Shown: positions 8,977-17,482, numbered from the stretch's first letter. The stretch is 54,174 nt of DNA from Faucicola sp048551375 (GCF_048551375.1 NZ_JBLYZJ010000015.1:1-54174); one strand, 5' to 3'. The notes: generated by a model not told the origin, from the sequence alone. A program made the numbers and translations.

Positions 8977-8998
8977 TTGAAAAAATGATACTGCATTA

Positions 8999-9031
8999 AA
9001 AGCCCTTTACCTCAAAGAGATAAAGGGCTTT
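8999..9031. terminator. Bidirectional terminator between convergent genes
   Basis: Arms AAAGCCCTTTA and TAAAGGGCTTT with an 11-base loop lie between the sensor kinase and the CAP lipoprotein gene. The T tract is better on the minus strand. Confidence 0.75.
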
Positions 9032-9064
9032 GCTATGCTACGAATGACTAAAGATTTGAGATTT

Positions 9065-10210
9065 TTAAGATGCTGTTTTGGCTTGGGTGGTAAAACTAAA
9101 CTGCCCTGTTTGCTGAGTCTTATCAGCAAATGTCAACGTATAATTCACTTTATAAGCGGTGCTAGGTGCAAGTGCCACATCAGGGATAAAAATCGCTTCA
9201 TAAGGTTTTAAGCGACTATCAATATTCGGATGTGGGTCATTCGCTGTCAACAACGTATGCACCTTAGTCAATGGTAAATTGCTATTGGTCGCTTGATAAC
9301 TTGCCTCTGCACTGACAATGGTTTTATCAGCAGGGGCAATCACATAAGTTGGTTGACCAATAGGAAAGGCTTTTAAATCTCGATTGGGTAGTGGATTTGG
9401 CTCTTCATGGTTGATGCTGTAGGCAGTACCTGTCACCCCATCACAAGGATAAGTCAGCACTTTATCAATACTGGCTAGCTCATAACTACTGGGTGAAGCA
9501 GACATCAGCTCAATAAAACTGGTGGTGTAATACCAAGACGAACTTGTCCATTTTGCCTCTTGATAAGCACCGCCCACTTCAGTCAAATAAGGTATCACCA
9601 AACCACGCATATGATAGGGGGCTGCTAATAATTTTCTTAATTGAGCTTGAGCTTGCGTGCTGGCATTTAATTTTGTATCACTCGCTGTAATGGCTTGTGC
9701 AACCCCCATATTCTCTGACAAAATCATTTTTTGGTAATTAACTGGTTGAGCCAACTGTAACTTGACACCCGTAGTATTAATGCGATCCGTATTCAATACG
9801 CCACTAAAATAAGGATTGGTTGTGCCTGTTGCGACTAACCCTGTTTTTACCGATTCCTCATGGTTAATAAACATGGTTTTATTTTGGCGACTAACCTCTG
9901 CCATATAATTGGCATGATTCATCGCAGATTTGCCCAGTTCAGCATTCGCTTTTAAAGAGCCAAAGCCACATTGACTACGTTGTTGATTGAGTAAATCCAC
10001 CATCGCATTACTAGCTGTTTGCATCTCAGCCGTGGTTTGTGTAGTGGTCGCTGGTTGAGAGGTTGGTGTTGGTGTTGGTGTTGGTGTTGGTGTCGATGAT
10101 GAACCACCACCGCCACCACCGCAAGCAGTTAACGTCATGGTTAATGCAGTCATGACTGCCATTGCCAAATGAGAGCGAGGGGATAGGGTAAAGCCAATAG
10201 ATGCAGTCAT
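9065..10210 (-). CDS. CAP/SCP-domain lipoprotein with a Thr-Pro linker
   Basis: The 381-residue product has a lipoprotein signal with lipobox LTAC (Cys30). Six glycines, a Ser/Thr stretch and a (TP)n linker follow to about residue 60. The domain at about 65-270 looks like a CAP (CRISP/antigen 5/PR-1, SCP) domain: it begins AMVDLLNQQRSQCG, contains NHANYMAE and has SENMGVAQ in the position of the usual GEN motif. The C-terminal 100 residues resemble a beta-sandwich extension. Bacterial CAP proteins are secreted or surface-attached and mostly of unknown function. AAGGA eight bases before the ATG supports the start. The gene is monocistronic and faces the sensor kinase. Confidence 0.75.
   Translation of the reverse strand: MTASIGFTLSPRSHLAMAVMTALTMTLTACGGGGGGSSSTPTPTPTPTPTSQPATTTQTTAEMQTASNAMVDLLNQQRSQCGFGSLKANAELGKSAMNHANYMAEVSRQNKTMFINHEESVKTGLVATGTTNPYFSGVLNTDRINTTGVKLQLAQPVNYQKMILSENMGVAQAITASDTKLNASTQAQAQLRKLLAAPYHMRGLVIPYLTEVGGAYQEAKWTSSSWYYTTSFIELMSASPSSYELASIDKVLTYPCDGVTGTAYSINHEEPNPLPNRDLKAFPIGQPTYVIAPADKTIVSAEASYQATNSNLPLTKVHTLLTANDPHPNIDSRLKPYEAIFIPDVALAPSTAYKVNYTLTFADKTQQTGQFSFTTQAKTAS
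10065..10094. repeat. Hexanucleotide tandem repeat encoding (TP)n
   Basis: Four copies of GGTGTT are followed by one GGTGTC. The unit is six bases, so slippage would lengthen or shorten the Thr-Pro linker of the lipoprotein without shifting the frame. Confidence 0.85.
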
Positions 10211-10394
10211 AAATCATTCCTTTTGTAGTCAATAAAAGAAGATAGGTTGTTGATTGTATTATAGTTAGAATACACGCTCATAATATGACAAATTGTTACT
10301 AAAAATAAACACCTTCAGATAAATGGTATGTTTTTCACGCTATCAAATCAACAAAAATCGTATTCATCTGCTTGGCTTTTTACCCGGCCTCAAC

Positions 10395-11084
10395 TTACCG
10401 CCCAAACCCGTTTTCGACCAAAAAATCCACGCTAATACCCTGCCCAGTTTGTCCACTTACATGGCTATCACGTATATTTGCTTGCCCTTGTGAACCCAGT
10501 AATAACCGCTCTAGATAACGTGCCAATACATCCACCTCAACATTCACCAAATGCCCAATTTTCCAGTGTTTGGCGATATTGGTCACTTGGGCGGTGTGAG
10601 GAATAATATTAAGGCTAATGACATTATCCTTGACCAAATTGGTAGTCAAACTAATACCATCCACCGTGACTGAGCCTTTGGTAGCGACATATTTGGCAAA
10701 ATCACTAGGCATGCTGATTTCAATATAAATCGAGCGTGAATCTTGACGTATCAAACTCACCGTGCCTGTAGTATCAACATGACCTGACACGATATGCCCC
10801 CCAAAGCGAGTAGTAGGAAGCATGGCTTTTTCGAGATTTAGTGTGTCACCCACTTGCCAATGTTGAAGGGCGGTTTTACTTAATGTTTCACGTGAAACAT
10901 CCACTGCATACCAATCACTACCTTGCTCCACCACAGTAAGGCAAATGCCATTACTGGCAATAGAATCACCGAGTTTCACATCCCCAAAATCTAGCTGATT
11001 AGACTGAATAGTTAAGCGAACATCGCCTTGTTTATGTTCAATGCGTTTGAGTTGCCCTGTGGCTTCGATAATACCTGTAAACAT
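10395..11084 (-). CDS. ribE: Riboflavin synthase, alpha subunit
   Basis: Riboflavin synthase dismutates two molecules of 6,7-dimethyl-8-ribityllumazine to riboflavin. The 229-residue protein starts MFTGIIEATGQL, the family signature, and shows the duplicated lumazine-binding barrel: repeat one about 1-97 with SIASNGICLTVVE, repeat two about 98-200 with GSVTVDGISLTTN. GGHIVSGHVDTTG lies between them. AGGA about eight bases before the ATG supports the start. It lies downstream of ribD on the same strand, but the 486-base gap between them argues for separate transcription. The C-terminal tail after residue 200 is longer than in many homologues. A perfect parS at 10884 encodes VSRET. Confidence 0.95.
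   Translation of the reverse strand: MFTGIIEATGQLKRIEHKQGDVRLTIQSNQLDFGDVKLGDSIASNGICLTVVEQGSDWYAVDVSRETLSKTALQHWQVGDTLNLEKAMLPTTRFGGHIVSGHVDTTGTVSLIRQDSRSIYIEISMPSDFAKYVATKGSVTVDGISLTTNLVKDNVISLNIIPHTAQVTNIAKHWKIGHLVNVEVDVLARYLERLLLGSQGQANIRDSHVSGQTGQGISVDFLVENGFGR
10884..10899. promoter_or_regulatory. Consensus parS site inside ribE
   Basis: TGTTTCACGTGAAACA is an exact copy of the classical 16-base parS palindrome. It encodes VSRET in ribE. Confidence 0.85.
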
Positions 11085-11357
11085 AATTTTTTTCCTAATG
11101 ATATTTGATAATGTTGGATTTCACATGCTCAATTCAACCTACATGCCATGCAAATTGCGTCAATTTTATTATTAAAAACACCTAAATAATATAAGAATTT
11201 AATAACCCCTTAATCCTATTACTGGTTAAATCATTGTGATTATCACCAGTCGTACACTTTAACGGTGGATAACTTTTATTAAGCAAGGTAAAAACCACCC
11301 ATTTTAAAAAGTTATCCACATCATTAAACTACTGGTCGTTTTTTAAACAGTCTAAAG

Positions 11358-11373
11358 TGTTTCATGTGGAACA
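11358..11373. promoter_or_regulatory. parS-like site in the ribD-ribE gap
   Basis: TGTTTCATGTGGAACA matches the parS consensus at 14 of 16 bases. Confidence 0.6.
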
Positions 11374-11387
11374 CACTATTTTAAAGG

Positions 11388-11403
11388 TATTCCACGTGAA
11401 AAA
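11388..11403. promoter_or_regulatory. Degenerate parS-like site in the ribD-ribE gap
   Basis: TATTCCACGTGAAAAA matches the parS consensus at 13 of 16 bases, with the core CCACGTGAAA intact. It lies 14 bases from the preceding site. Confidence 0.4.
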
Positions 11404-11423
11404 TTTTTAAAACCACCTAAGAA

Positions 11424-11439
11424 TGTTTCATGTGGAACT
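11424..11439. promoter_or_regulatory. parS-like site in the ribD-ribE gap
   Basis: TGTTTCATGTGGAACT matches the parS consensus at 13 of 16 bases and lies one base from a consensus DnaA box (11441-11449). Confidence 0.5.
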
Positions 11440-11570
11440 TTTATCCACAGTACAATTTTAAAATTTCCTAACGGTCAATCTTGTTAAATCAAGGCGGTGG
11501 ATAACTTAATCACAACCTTTCTACATATAGCTTAACTCGTATTATTGCGTATTTTTATTATCAATCTAGC

Positions 11571-12680
11571 CTAATCAAAGCAAAAACGCAATTTGAGGTC
11601 ATTATCCAATGTTTCATGTGAAACAAGGGTCATGCGTAATTGTTGTGACATTTGGCTAAAATCCAAGGTCGTCATGGCTTGGGCAGTCGCCCCCAATATA
11701 CAAGGAGCTTGATACACTATCCATTCATCCACCAGTCCTGCCTGCAAAAATGCCGTGCTAACGCATGCCCCCGCTTCAATCAGCACATCTTGAATGTGAT
11801 GTTCGATTACAAGCGTCTGTAATAAATTTGACAAATCAATCGTTGGCTGTTGCACCAATAAGATGGGTCGAGTAGCTAGTTGGTGTTGATACCATGCTGA
11901 TTGCTTGTCAATTCTGCCACGTCTGTCCAAGACCACCAATAAAGGCTGTGGTATATCGGTAATTGGCACACCCAATCGCTCACTTCTGACATTAAGGCTA
12001 GGGTTATCCGCCAACACCGTCTGACTGCCTGTGATAATCGCCCCAGACATCGCTCGTAAGGCTTGTACGTCCTCACGAGCAGATTCACCTGTAATCCACT
12101 TGGACTCACCATTTGCCATGCTAATGCGACCATCTAGGCTACAGGCGGTTTTTAGTCGAACATACGGCAGACCGCCCAACATGGTGCGAAAAAATCCACG
12201 ATTTAACGCATGGGCTTCATCGTGACAGATGTCTGTTATTACGTCAATGCCTGCTTGTTTGAGCTTGGCGATACCGCCACCTGCGACTTTGGGATTGGGG
12301 TCGGTGACAGCGATGACCACACGGCTGATATTGGCTTGAATTAAGGCATCAGCGCAAGGGGGCGTGCGTCCGTGATGGCTACACGGCTCAAGGGTGACAT
12401 AAGCAGTCGCCCCTGCTAAGTCATCGCCTAGGCTGGCTTTGGCTTGGCGTAGGGCAAATACTTCGGCATGGGGTTGTCCTACTTGGTAATGATAGCCTTC
12501 GCCAATCACTCGCCCATCTTTGACAATCACACAGCCAACATGGGGGTTGGGTCGTGTGGTGAACAGCCCTCGTTTGGCAAGGGCGATGGCTTGCTTCATG
12601 TAGTAGCGGTGTTGCTGGTTGTCGGCTGATGCTGGTAGGTCGGATAATGGAGGGTTTTGACAAGTATAAGGGGCAGTCAT
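11571..12680 (-). CDS. ribD: Bifunctional riboflavin deaminase/reductase
   Basis: RibD deaminates and then reduces the pyrimidine intermediate formed by RibA in riboflavin synthesis. The 369-residue product has an N-terminal zinc cytidine-deaminase-like domain (about 25-150) with HAEVFAL and PCSHHGRTPPC carrying the catalytic Glu and zinc ligands. The C-terminal NADPH-dependent reductase domain (about 170-365) includes RLKTACSLDGRIS and ESKWITGE. The start at 12680 lies six bases after the nrdR stop codon, so nrdR and ribD are probably co-transcribed, a common gammaproteobacterial arrangement. A later Met before KQAIALAKRG is an alternative start. A 15/16 parS match at 11610 encodes VSHET near the C-terminus. 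Confidence 0.95.
   Translation of the reverse strand: MTAPYTCQNPPLSDLPASADNQQHRYYMKQAIALAKRGLFTTRPNPHVGCVIVKDGRVIGEGYHYQVGQPHAEVFALRQAKASLGDDLAGATAYVTLEPCSHHGRTPPCADALIQANISRVVIAVTDPNPKVAGGGIAKLKQAGIDVITDICHDEAHALNRGFFRTMLGGLPYVRLKTACSLDGRISMANGESKWITGESAREDVQALRAMSGAIITGSQTVLADNPSLNVRSERLGVPITDIPQPLLVVLDRRGRIDKQSAWYQHQLATRPILLVQQPTIDLSNLLQTLVIEHHIQDVLIEAGACVSTAFLQAGLVDEWIVYQAPCILGATAQAMTTLDFSQMSQQLRMTLVSHETLDNDLKLRFCFD
11610..11625. promoter_or_regulatory. parS-like site at the 3' end of ribD
   Basis: TGTTTCATGTGAAACA matches the consensus at 15 of 16 bases and encodes VSHET. Confidence 0.65.
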
Positions 12681-12686
12681 GGCAGT

Positions 12687-13208
12687 CTAATCGCTTTTTT
12701 TACGTTTACGGCGTTGGGTCAAGTCGTGAATTTTTTCGCTAATTTCAGCTTTATTGGGGTTATCCGATAGGCTGGATAAGGCTTGCTGAAAGGCTTCAAT
12801 GTCTTGAAAATCACGGTATACACTGGCAAAACGTACATACGCCACGTCATCAAGGGCTTTAAGCTCGTTCATTACCGTTTCTCCCACCACTTTACTCCCC
12901 ACCTCACGCTCGCCCATTTGACGCAGGGCTTTTTCGATACGGCTGATTAGGGCTTCAATGCGGTCACTGTCGATGGGACGTTTTTGCAGGGGTAGTTGAA
13001 TGGAACGGCGTAGTTTTTGGCTATCGTAGGGTTCGATACGTCCACTGGATTTGATGATACGAGGCATGACGGCTTCGACAATTTCAAAGGTGGTAAAGCG
13101 TTCTTGGCAAACGGTGCATTGACGGCGGCGGCGGACTTGTGAGCCTTCGGCAGCGAGGCGTGAGTCCATGACTTTAGTGTCTTCAGCATTACAAAAGGGG
13201 CAGTGCAT
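12687..13208 (-). CDS. nrdR: Transcriptional repressor NrdR
   Basis: NrdR represses ribonucleotide reductase genes in response to the ATP/dATP balance. The 173-residue protein opens with the zinc ribbon (CPFC at residues 3-6, CTVC at 31-34) and the basic strand RRRRQ, followed by an ATP-cone domain (about 49-140) beginning PRIIKSSGRIEPYD. Most NrdR proteins have about 150 residues; here a charged tail ending RRKRKKSD adds some 20. AAGGA seven bases upstream supports the start. It lies just upstream of ribD. mnmE ends only nine bases before this gene starts, so mnmE-nrdR-ribD form one tight unit. No ribonucleotide reductase gene lies in the window. Confidence 0.95.
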   Translation of the reverse strand: MHCPFCNAEDTKVMDSRLAAEGSQVRRRRQCTVCQERFTTFEIVEAVMPRIIKSSGRIEPYDSQKLRRSIQLPLQKRPIDSDRIEALISRIEKALRQMGEREVGSKVVGETVMNELKALDDVAYVRFASVYRDFQDIEAFQQALSSLSDNPNKAEISEKIHDLTQRRKRKKSD

Positions 13209-13217
13209 AGTGATTCC

Positions 13218-14624
13218 TTATTTCCCAATACAAAAACTACCAAAAATCTTACCCAATAAATCATCGGCGGTAAATTCGCCTGTAATTTCGGATAAGCTTA
13301 ACTGAGCTTGGCGTAAACTCTCCGCCACCAATTCCCCTGCATGGTAAGTATGCAATTGCTCATCCGCCTCGCTCAACGCCTCAGCAGTACGGCGTAGGGC
13401 ATCCAAATGCCGAGTACGGGCAATCAAGCTATTTTCTGGGGGATGGAAACCAACTTTTTCACAGACTTTCGCTGTTAATGCGTCCAACCCTTGTCCAGAT
13501 TTACAGGATACATAAATCGGTTGATAGTGTGCTTGCTGATGGGTAAAACTTGTGGACAACTTATCGGTAGCTTGAGATAAATCGGTTTTATTGCCAATCA
13601 TCAGCATGGCATTGGGTGAGGGTAGTTCACCAAATAACGCTTGAGCAAGGGCTAATGGCTCAGTTTCACTATTGACATCGTACACCATCAACAATAAATC
13701 CGCCTGTTCAATGGCTTGTTTAGCTCGCTCAATACCGAATTTTTCCACCACATCTTCGGTGTGGCGTAGCCCTGCGGTGTCGGTCAAGTTTAGTGTCAGA
13801 CCATTTAACACAATGGTTTCATGCAACACATCTCGGGTCGTACCTGCGATATCAGTGACGATGGCTCGCTCTTGCCCAGCCAAGCGGTTGAGTAGGCTCG
13901 ATTTGCCTGCGTTGGGTCGCCCTGCAATCACCACAGATACGCCATCACGCAATAATTGCCCTTGTTTGGCGGTATCGAGTACCTCAGCGACTTTGGCACG
14001 AATGGCAGTGAGTTGGTCGGCAATTTGACGGTCTGCCAAAAAGTCCACATCTTCTTCATCAGGAAAGTCAATCGCCGCCTCAACGTGCAAACGCAGATGA
14101 ATCAACTGTGACAATAACTGATGAATTTTGGCAGAAAACTCACCTGTCAATGAGCGTATGGCACTTTTGGCGGCCGCCACACTGGTGGCATCAATGGCAT
14201 CAGCAATTGCTTCGGCTTGCACCAAATCCAATTTATCATTGTCAAATGCCCTTGCTGAAAACTCACCTGCCACCGCTTGTTTTGCCCCCAACGCATATAA
14301 TCTAGCCAACAACTGCTGTTGCAAAATCATACCGCCATGCCCTTGAATTTCAACGACATCTTCACCTGTAAACGAGTGGGGGGCAGGAAAATACAACACC
14401 AAGCCCTCGTCAATCACGCTGTTATCCGTATCATAAAAACGGGCAAAATGGGCATAGCGTGGGCGAAAATGCTCTTTATGGGTCAAGGCTTGGGCGATGG
14501 CGTAGGCTTGGCTACCTGATAGCCGAATCACGCCAACACCACCTCGACCGATGGGGGTGGCAATCGCACAAATGGTGGGTAAGCTGTTATTATCAGCTTG
14601 AATAGACGAAAAATTATTTAACAT
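13218..14624 (-). CDS. mnmE: tRNA modification GTPase
   Basis: MnmE (TrmE), with MnmG, builds the 5-carboxymethylaminomethyl group on wobble uridine of tRNA. The 468-residue protein has the N-terminal formyl-THF-binding domain (IATPIGRGGVGVIRLSG), a helical middle domain and an inserted G domain with GRPNAGKSSLLN (G1), DIAGTTRD (G2), DTAGLRHTED (G3) and GNKTDL (G4). It ends in the obligatory FCIGK, whose Cys is catalytic. The ribosome-binding site is weak. The gene heads the mnmE-nrdR-ribD unit. Its place next to yidC-yidD-rnpA-rpmH is a conserved origin-proximal arrangement. Confidence 0.96.
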   Translation of the reverse strand: MLNNFSSIQADNNSLPTICAIATPIGRGGVGVIRLSGSQAYAIAQALTHKEHFRPRYAHFARFYDTDNSVIDEGLVLYFPAPHSFTGEDVVEIQGHGGMILQQQLLARLYALGAKQAVAGEFSARAFDNDKLDLVQAEAIADAIDATSVAAAKSAIRSLTGEFSAKIHQLLSQLIHLRLHVEAAIDFPDEEDVDFLADRQIADQLTAIRAKVAEVLDTAKQGQLLRDGVSVVIAGRPNAGKSSLLNRLAGQERAIVTDIAGTTRDVLHETIVLNGLTLNLTDTAGLRHTEDVVEKFGIERAKQAIEQADLLLMVYDVNSETEPLALAQALFGELPSPNAMLMIGNKTDLSQATDKLSTSFTHQQAHYQPIYVSCKSGQGLDALTAKVCEKVGFHPPENSLIARTRHLDALRRTAEALSEADEQLHTYHAGELVAESLRQAQLSLSEITGEFTADDLLGKIFGSFCIGK

Positions 14625-14777
14625 AATATCTACAACGTAATTCTATTGCCAATTATTTTAACACCGCTATGGCAATTTCAATAAAGTTATTTTTGATAAA
14701 TTAAACGTCATATTTTTCAATCGTAAAGATGTTTTAACCACCCCCAATAAATATTGTATTGTAGGGGCTTACAAAAT

Positions 14778-14791
14778 TTGCGTAAGTCCTA
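14778..14791. repeat. TTGCGTAAGTCCTA repeat (copy 1)
   Basis: The 14-mer TTGCGTAAGTCCTA recurs at 36646, 46603 and inverted at 46481, and with one or more changes at 45175 and 48816. This copy lies in the yidC-mnmE gap, beside a TGTAGGGGCTTACA half-element. Confidence 0.7.
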
Positions 14792-14811
14792 CAGTTAAAA
14801 TTTCAAGCAAT

Positions 14812-14846
14812 AAAAAACCCTTTAAACAGTCTGCTTAAAGGGTTTT
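14812..14846 (-). terminator. Rho-independent terminator after yidC
   Basis: Arms AAAACCCTTTAA and TTAAAGGGTTTT with a nine-base loop are followed on the minus strand by six T. It begins 20 bases after the yidC stop. Confidence 0.9.
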
Positions 14847-14865
14847 GCAACAATCAAAATGTGAA

Positions 14866-16539
14866 TTAAACCACGTTTCTCACAGCATCTTTCATAGCTT
14901 GATCTTTTTCAACTTTTTTATTGATAAGATATTGCTGTGCCATGCTAAACAAGTTATTCACTGTCCAATATAACACCAAACCTGCTGGGAAAAATAGCAT
15001 AAATACGGTGAAAATAATTGGCATAAACTTCATCATTTTGGCTTGCATCGGGTCTTGTGGTTGTGGATTTAGATGTTGTTGGAAGAACATCGCCCCACCC
15101 ATCAACAATGGCAAAATAAACAACGGATCCATGGATGACAAATCTTTAATCCACAAAATCCAAGGGGCATGACGTAGTTGCACCGATTCGACCAACACCC
15201 AATACAATGCCAAGAAAATCGGCATTTGTAGAATTACTGGCAAACAACCTGCCATTGGATTGACTTTCTCTTCTTTGTACAGCTTCATCATTTCTTGGCT
15301 CATACGCATACGGTCATCGCCAAACTCGTCTTTGAGGGCTTGCAAACGAGGAGCAACGGCACGCATTTTTGCCATTGAGTAATAGCTTTTGTTGGCAATT
15401 GGCATTAACGCAATTTTGACTAACAAGGTCAAAGCGATAATTGACCAACCCCAGTTACCCAAAATTTTATGCACGCTGTCCAATACCCAAAATAGGAATT
15501 TTGAAATCGGCCATAAAATCCCATAATCCACGGTTTTATCTAGCCCTTCAGCGATGGGTTTTAGCACATCGGGTTGTTTAGGGCCAGCATATAGCGTGGT
15601 ATTTAGGGTCGCTTGTTTGGCAGGGGCAATCGCCACAGGGTTACTGGTAAAGCCAATGATATGGTCTTTGCCTGATTCACGGCTATAAAAATTCGCCGTA
15701 TAGTCTTTTGGTGTTAAGGCAGAAACAAAGTAATGCTGAACAATTGCCACCCAACCTTTATCACTGCTGGCTTTAATAGCATCACTGTCAAAATTACCAA
15801 ATTTAAGTTTATTGTATGAACTAGCAGGTGTACCCCATGCCCCACCCAAATAGGTCGACATACTCATCGCACCCTTGTTTTCTAATCCAGGGTCTTTGCT
15901 ATTGTCACGCTTAATTTGGGCATACATTTGACCTTGCCAAGGCTGATTACTGGTGTTATTGATATTATAACTGATGTTAATCGGGTATTGCCCTTTGGTA
16001 AAGGTATAGGTCTTGGTGACGGTCACACCATCTTTTTGATACACCAACGGCACACTCAAAGTCTGCTGATTGGGTTGCATCACAAAATTCGTGCTAGTGG
16101 TGGTGTAATTGGCACGCCCTTGGGCATTATCAATGCCGTTAGCACCAATCAACCCTGACTGAGCAACATACACTCGACTGCTGTCCTCTTGCAATAATAC
16201 AAAAGGATCTGGGCTATTAAGACGTGCGGTATGCTCACGCAAAGCAGCATAAACCACATCCCCACCCACAGGATTAATCCGAATATCATACTTATCGGTC
16301 GTCACCTGTATAAGATTATCAGCCTTCGCCACGGTAGGGGCAGGCGTAGCATGCGTAGCCGTGGTCGGTACATCGCCCGCTTGACCTGTCATAGGCACAT
16401 CTTGACTGCCTGTCGTGGTGACAGCGGTCGTCACATTAGGATTGTTCACATTGGCATAATCACGCCCCCATGCTAAGATCAACAGATATCCTGTAATCAG
16501 CATGGCAATAATGATTAACGTCCGTAAAATTTTCTGCAT
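14866..16539 (-). CDS. yidC: Membrane protein insertase YidC
   Basis: YidC inserts and folds inner-membrane proteins, alone or with SecYEG. The 557-residue product has an N-terminal membrane segment (about 5-25), a large periplasmic beta-domain (about 60-335) and five C-terminal membrane helices starting near residue 350. Recognisable stretches are GWSIIALTLLVKIALMP, NPMAGCLPVILQMPIF and the final LYWTVNNLFSMAQQ. The positively charged C-terminus is short. AGGA about eight bases before ATG supports the start. A long hairpin (16553-16590) stops two bases before this Shine-Dalgarno sequence. The gene follows yidD on the same strand with a 159-base gap. Confidence 0.96.
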   Translation of the reverse strand: MQKILRTLIIIAMLITGYLLILAWGRDYANVNNPNVTTAVTTTGSQDVPMTGQAGDVPTTATHATPAPTVAKADNLIQVTTDKYDIRINPVGGDVVYAALREHTARLNSPDPFVLLQEDSSRVYVAQSGLIGANGIDNAQGRANYTTTSTNFVMQPNQQTLSVPLVYQKDGVTVTKTYTFTKGQYPINISYNINNTSNQPWQGQMYAQIKRDNSKDPGLENKGAMSMSTYLGGAWGTPASSYNKLKFGNFDSDAIKASSDKGWVAIVQHYFVSALTPKDYTANFYSRESGKDHIIGFTSNPVAIAPAKQATLNTTLYAGPKQPDVLKPIAEGLDKTVDYGILWPISKFLFWVLDSVHKILGNWGWSIIALTLLVKIALMPIANKSYYSMAKMRAVAPRLQALKDEFGDDRMRMSQEMMKLYKEEKVNPMAGCLPVILQMPIFLALYWVLVESVQLRHAPWILWIKDLSSMDPLFILPLLMGGAMFFQQHLNPQPQDPMQAKMMKFMPIIFTVFMLFFPAGLVLYWTVNNLFSMAQQYLINKKVEKDQAMKDAVRNVV

Positions 16540-16552
16540 ATAGCTATCCTAG

Positions 16553-16590
16553 CTGATAATCGCCATCACCATCGTGATAGCCATTATCAG
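16553..16590 (-). promoter_or_regulatory. Leader hairpin next to the yidC ribosome-binding site
   Basis: On the minus strand CTGATAATGGCTATCAC pairs with GTGATGGCGATTATCAG across a four-base loop. The 17-bp stem has one G-G mismatch and one G-U pair. It ends two bases before AGGA (16547-16550). No T tract follows, so it is not a simple terminator. Confidence 0.6.
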
Positions 16591-16698
16591 TCGCTAAAAA
16601 AACAAAAATACCAACAAAATAGCCCGTATTTTACTAAAAAAACCAAAAAAAAGATATTGCCGAAATACCATCCGCCAACAAACACACCTCGCTAAAAC

Positions 16699-17058
16699 TC
16701 ATCGCACACGCCAATACCAAACCCCAAAACCATGAGGCAACATGCCCCATCCATTGGCATTATCACGCCTCATCACATAATGATACTGATAGCGATATAA
16801 GGGCAACGGCACAAAATCCACACCAGAACCACCCCACGGATGACAACGGCATACACGTTTAATCGTCAACCAACCGCCCAACCACCCACCATGTAAACGC
16901 ACCGCTTCTATCCCATAACTTGAACACGTTGGATAAAATCGACAACGAGCAGGCAATAGCGGGCTGATGGCATAGCGATAGAATTGAATCACACCCAATA
17001 ATAACCGTGCCAAGCCTTGATTCAGCCAATGCCCTATACCTAACTTACCATAGTTCAT
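16699..17058 (-). CDS. yidD: Membrane protein insertion efficiency factor YidD
   Basis: YidD is a small membrane-associated protein that helps YidC- and Sec-dependent insertion. The 119-residue product contains the family core IQFYRYAISPLLPARCRFYP followed by TCSSYGIEA and CRCHPWGGSGVDFVP, with the conserved cysteines. An N-terminal amphipathic helix is present. A Tyr/Trp-rich tail of about 30 residues extends beyond the usual end. The gene starts nine bases after rnpA stops, so it is co-transcribed with rnpA, the usual arrangement. Confidence 0.94.
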   Translation of the reverse strand: MNYGKLGIGHWLNQGLARLLLGVIQFYRYAISPLLPARCRFYPTCSSYGIEAVRLHGGWLGGWLTIKRVCRCHPWGGSGVDFVPLPLYRYQYHYVMRRDNANGWGMLPHGFGVWYWRVR

Positions 17059-17067
17059 ATAACTGGC

Positions 17068-17469
17068 TTACACCGCTTTGGCGGAAGCGACACCTAACTT
17101 ACGCTTCATCACCCCAAATGCCAATGCCAACTGCTGATAAATTTCTGCATTGGTTAATGGCTCTGGTGATTGCTTCACCGTCAATACCATATCCACCGCC
17201 ATGCCCAACTCATGCTGATGCAAGCGAAAATACTCTCGAGTTAACCGCTTAATCCGATTACGCTCATGGGCCCGTTTGACTTTTTTCTTAGTCACTGCCA
17301 ACCCTAACCGAGAAACTGCTCCCTCAGTACGCACTTTGACAAAAAATAACAAATGTGACTGATGAATCTTCATACCGCCTTGATTAAACACAGGGCTAAA
17401 ATCTTTGGGGGTTAATAAACGTTGTTGCTTATCAAACCCCAAACCAGTCACTTGCACCATCATATCCAC
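17068..17469 (-). CDS. rnpA: Ribonuclease P protein component
   Basis: RnpA is the protein subunit of RNase P, which removes the 5' leader of tRNA precursors. The 133-residue basic protein has the family motif around RAHERNRIKRLTREYFR (the RNR signature, about residues 68-84) and an N-terminal segment FDKQQRLLTPKDFSPVF. Several Met codons occur at the start (MDMMVQV); I kept the first at 17469. It follows rpmH after 180 bases that contain a terminator-like hairpin, so read-through or a separate promoter is needed. A consensus DnaA box lies at 17483-17491, just upstream of the start. Confidence 0.94.
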   Translation of the reverse strand: MDMMVQVTGLGFDKQQRLLTPKDFSPVFNQGGMKIHQSHLLFFVKVRTEGAVSRLGLAVTKKKVKRAHERNRIKRLTREYFRLHQHELGMAVDMVLTVKQSPEPLTNAEIYQQLALAFGVMKRKLGVASAKAV

Positions 17470-17482
17470 ACTATTTCTCTAC

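Larger units (their letters stand above)
11085..11570. other. ribD-ribE intergenic locus with DnaA boxes and parS-like sites
   Basis: This 486-base non-coding stretch holds two exact DnaA boxes TTATCCACA (11312-11320, 11441-11449) and two near matches in the other orientation, read GGTGGATAA (11264-11272, 11496-11504). Three parS-like 16-mers lie among them (11358, 11388, 11424) and a fourth is 40 bases into ribD. The rest is AT-rich. A fragment of the TAGGTTGGGT repeat family appears at about 11112-11145. No ORF or RNA gene is seen. It resembles an origin-type or DnaA-titrating locus 6.5 kb from the canonical origin. Confidence 0.65.

Noticed and set aside
10026..10232. Overlapping open frame at the start of the CAP lipoprotein gene
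   Set aside because: The frame with a lipoprotein signal, ribosome site and CAP domain is clearly the coding one; the other reads the same repeats as Asn-Thr.
11085..11160. FMN riboswitch upstream of ribE
   Set aside because: None of the conserved RFN stem-loop sequences is present.
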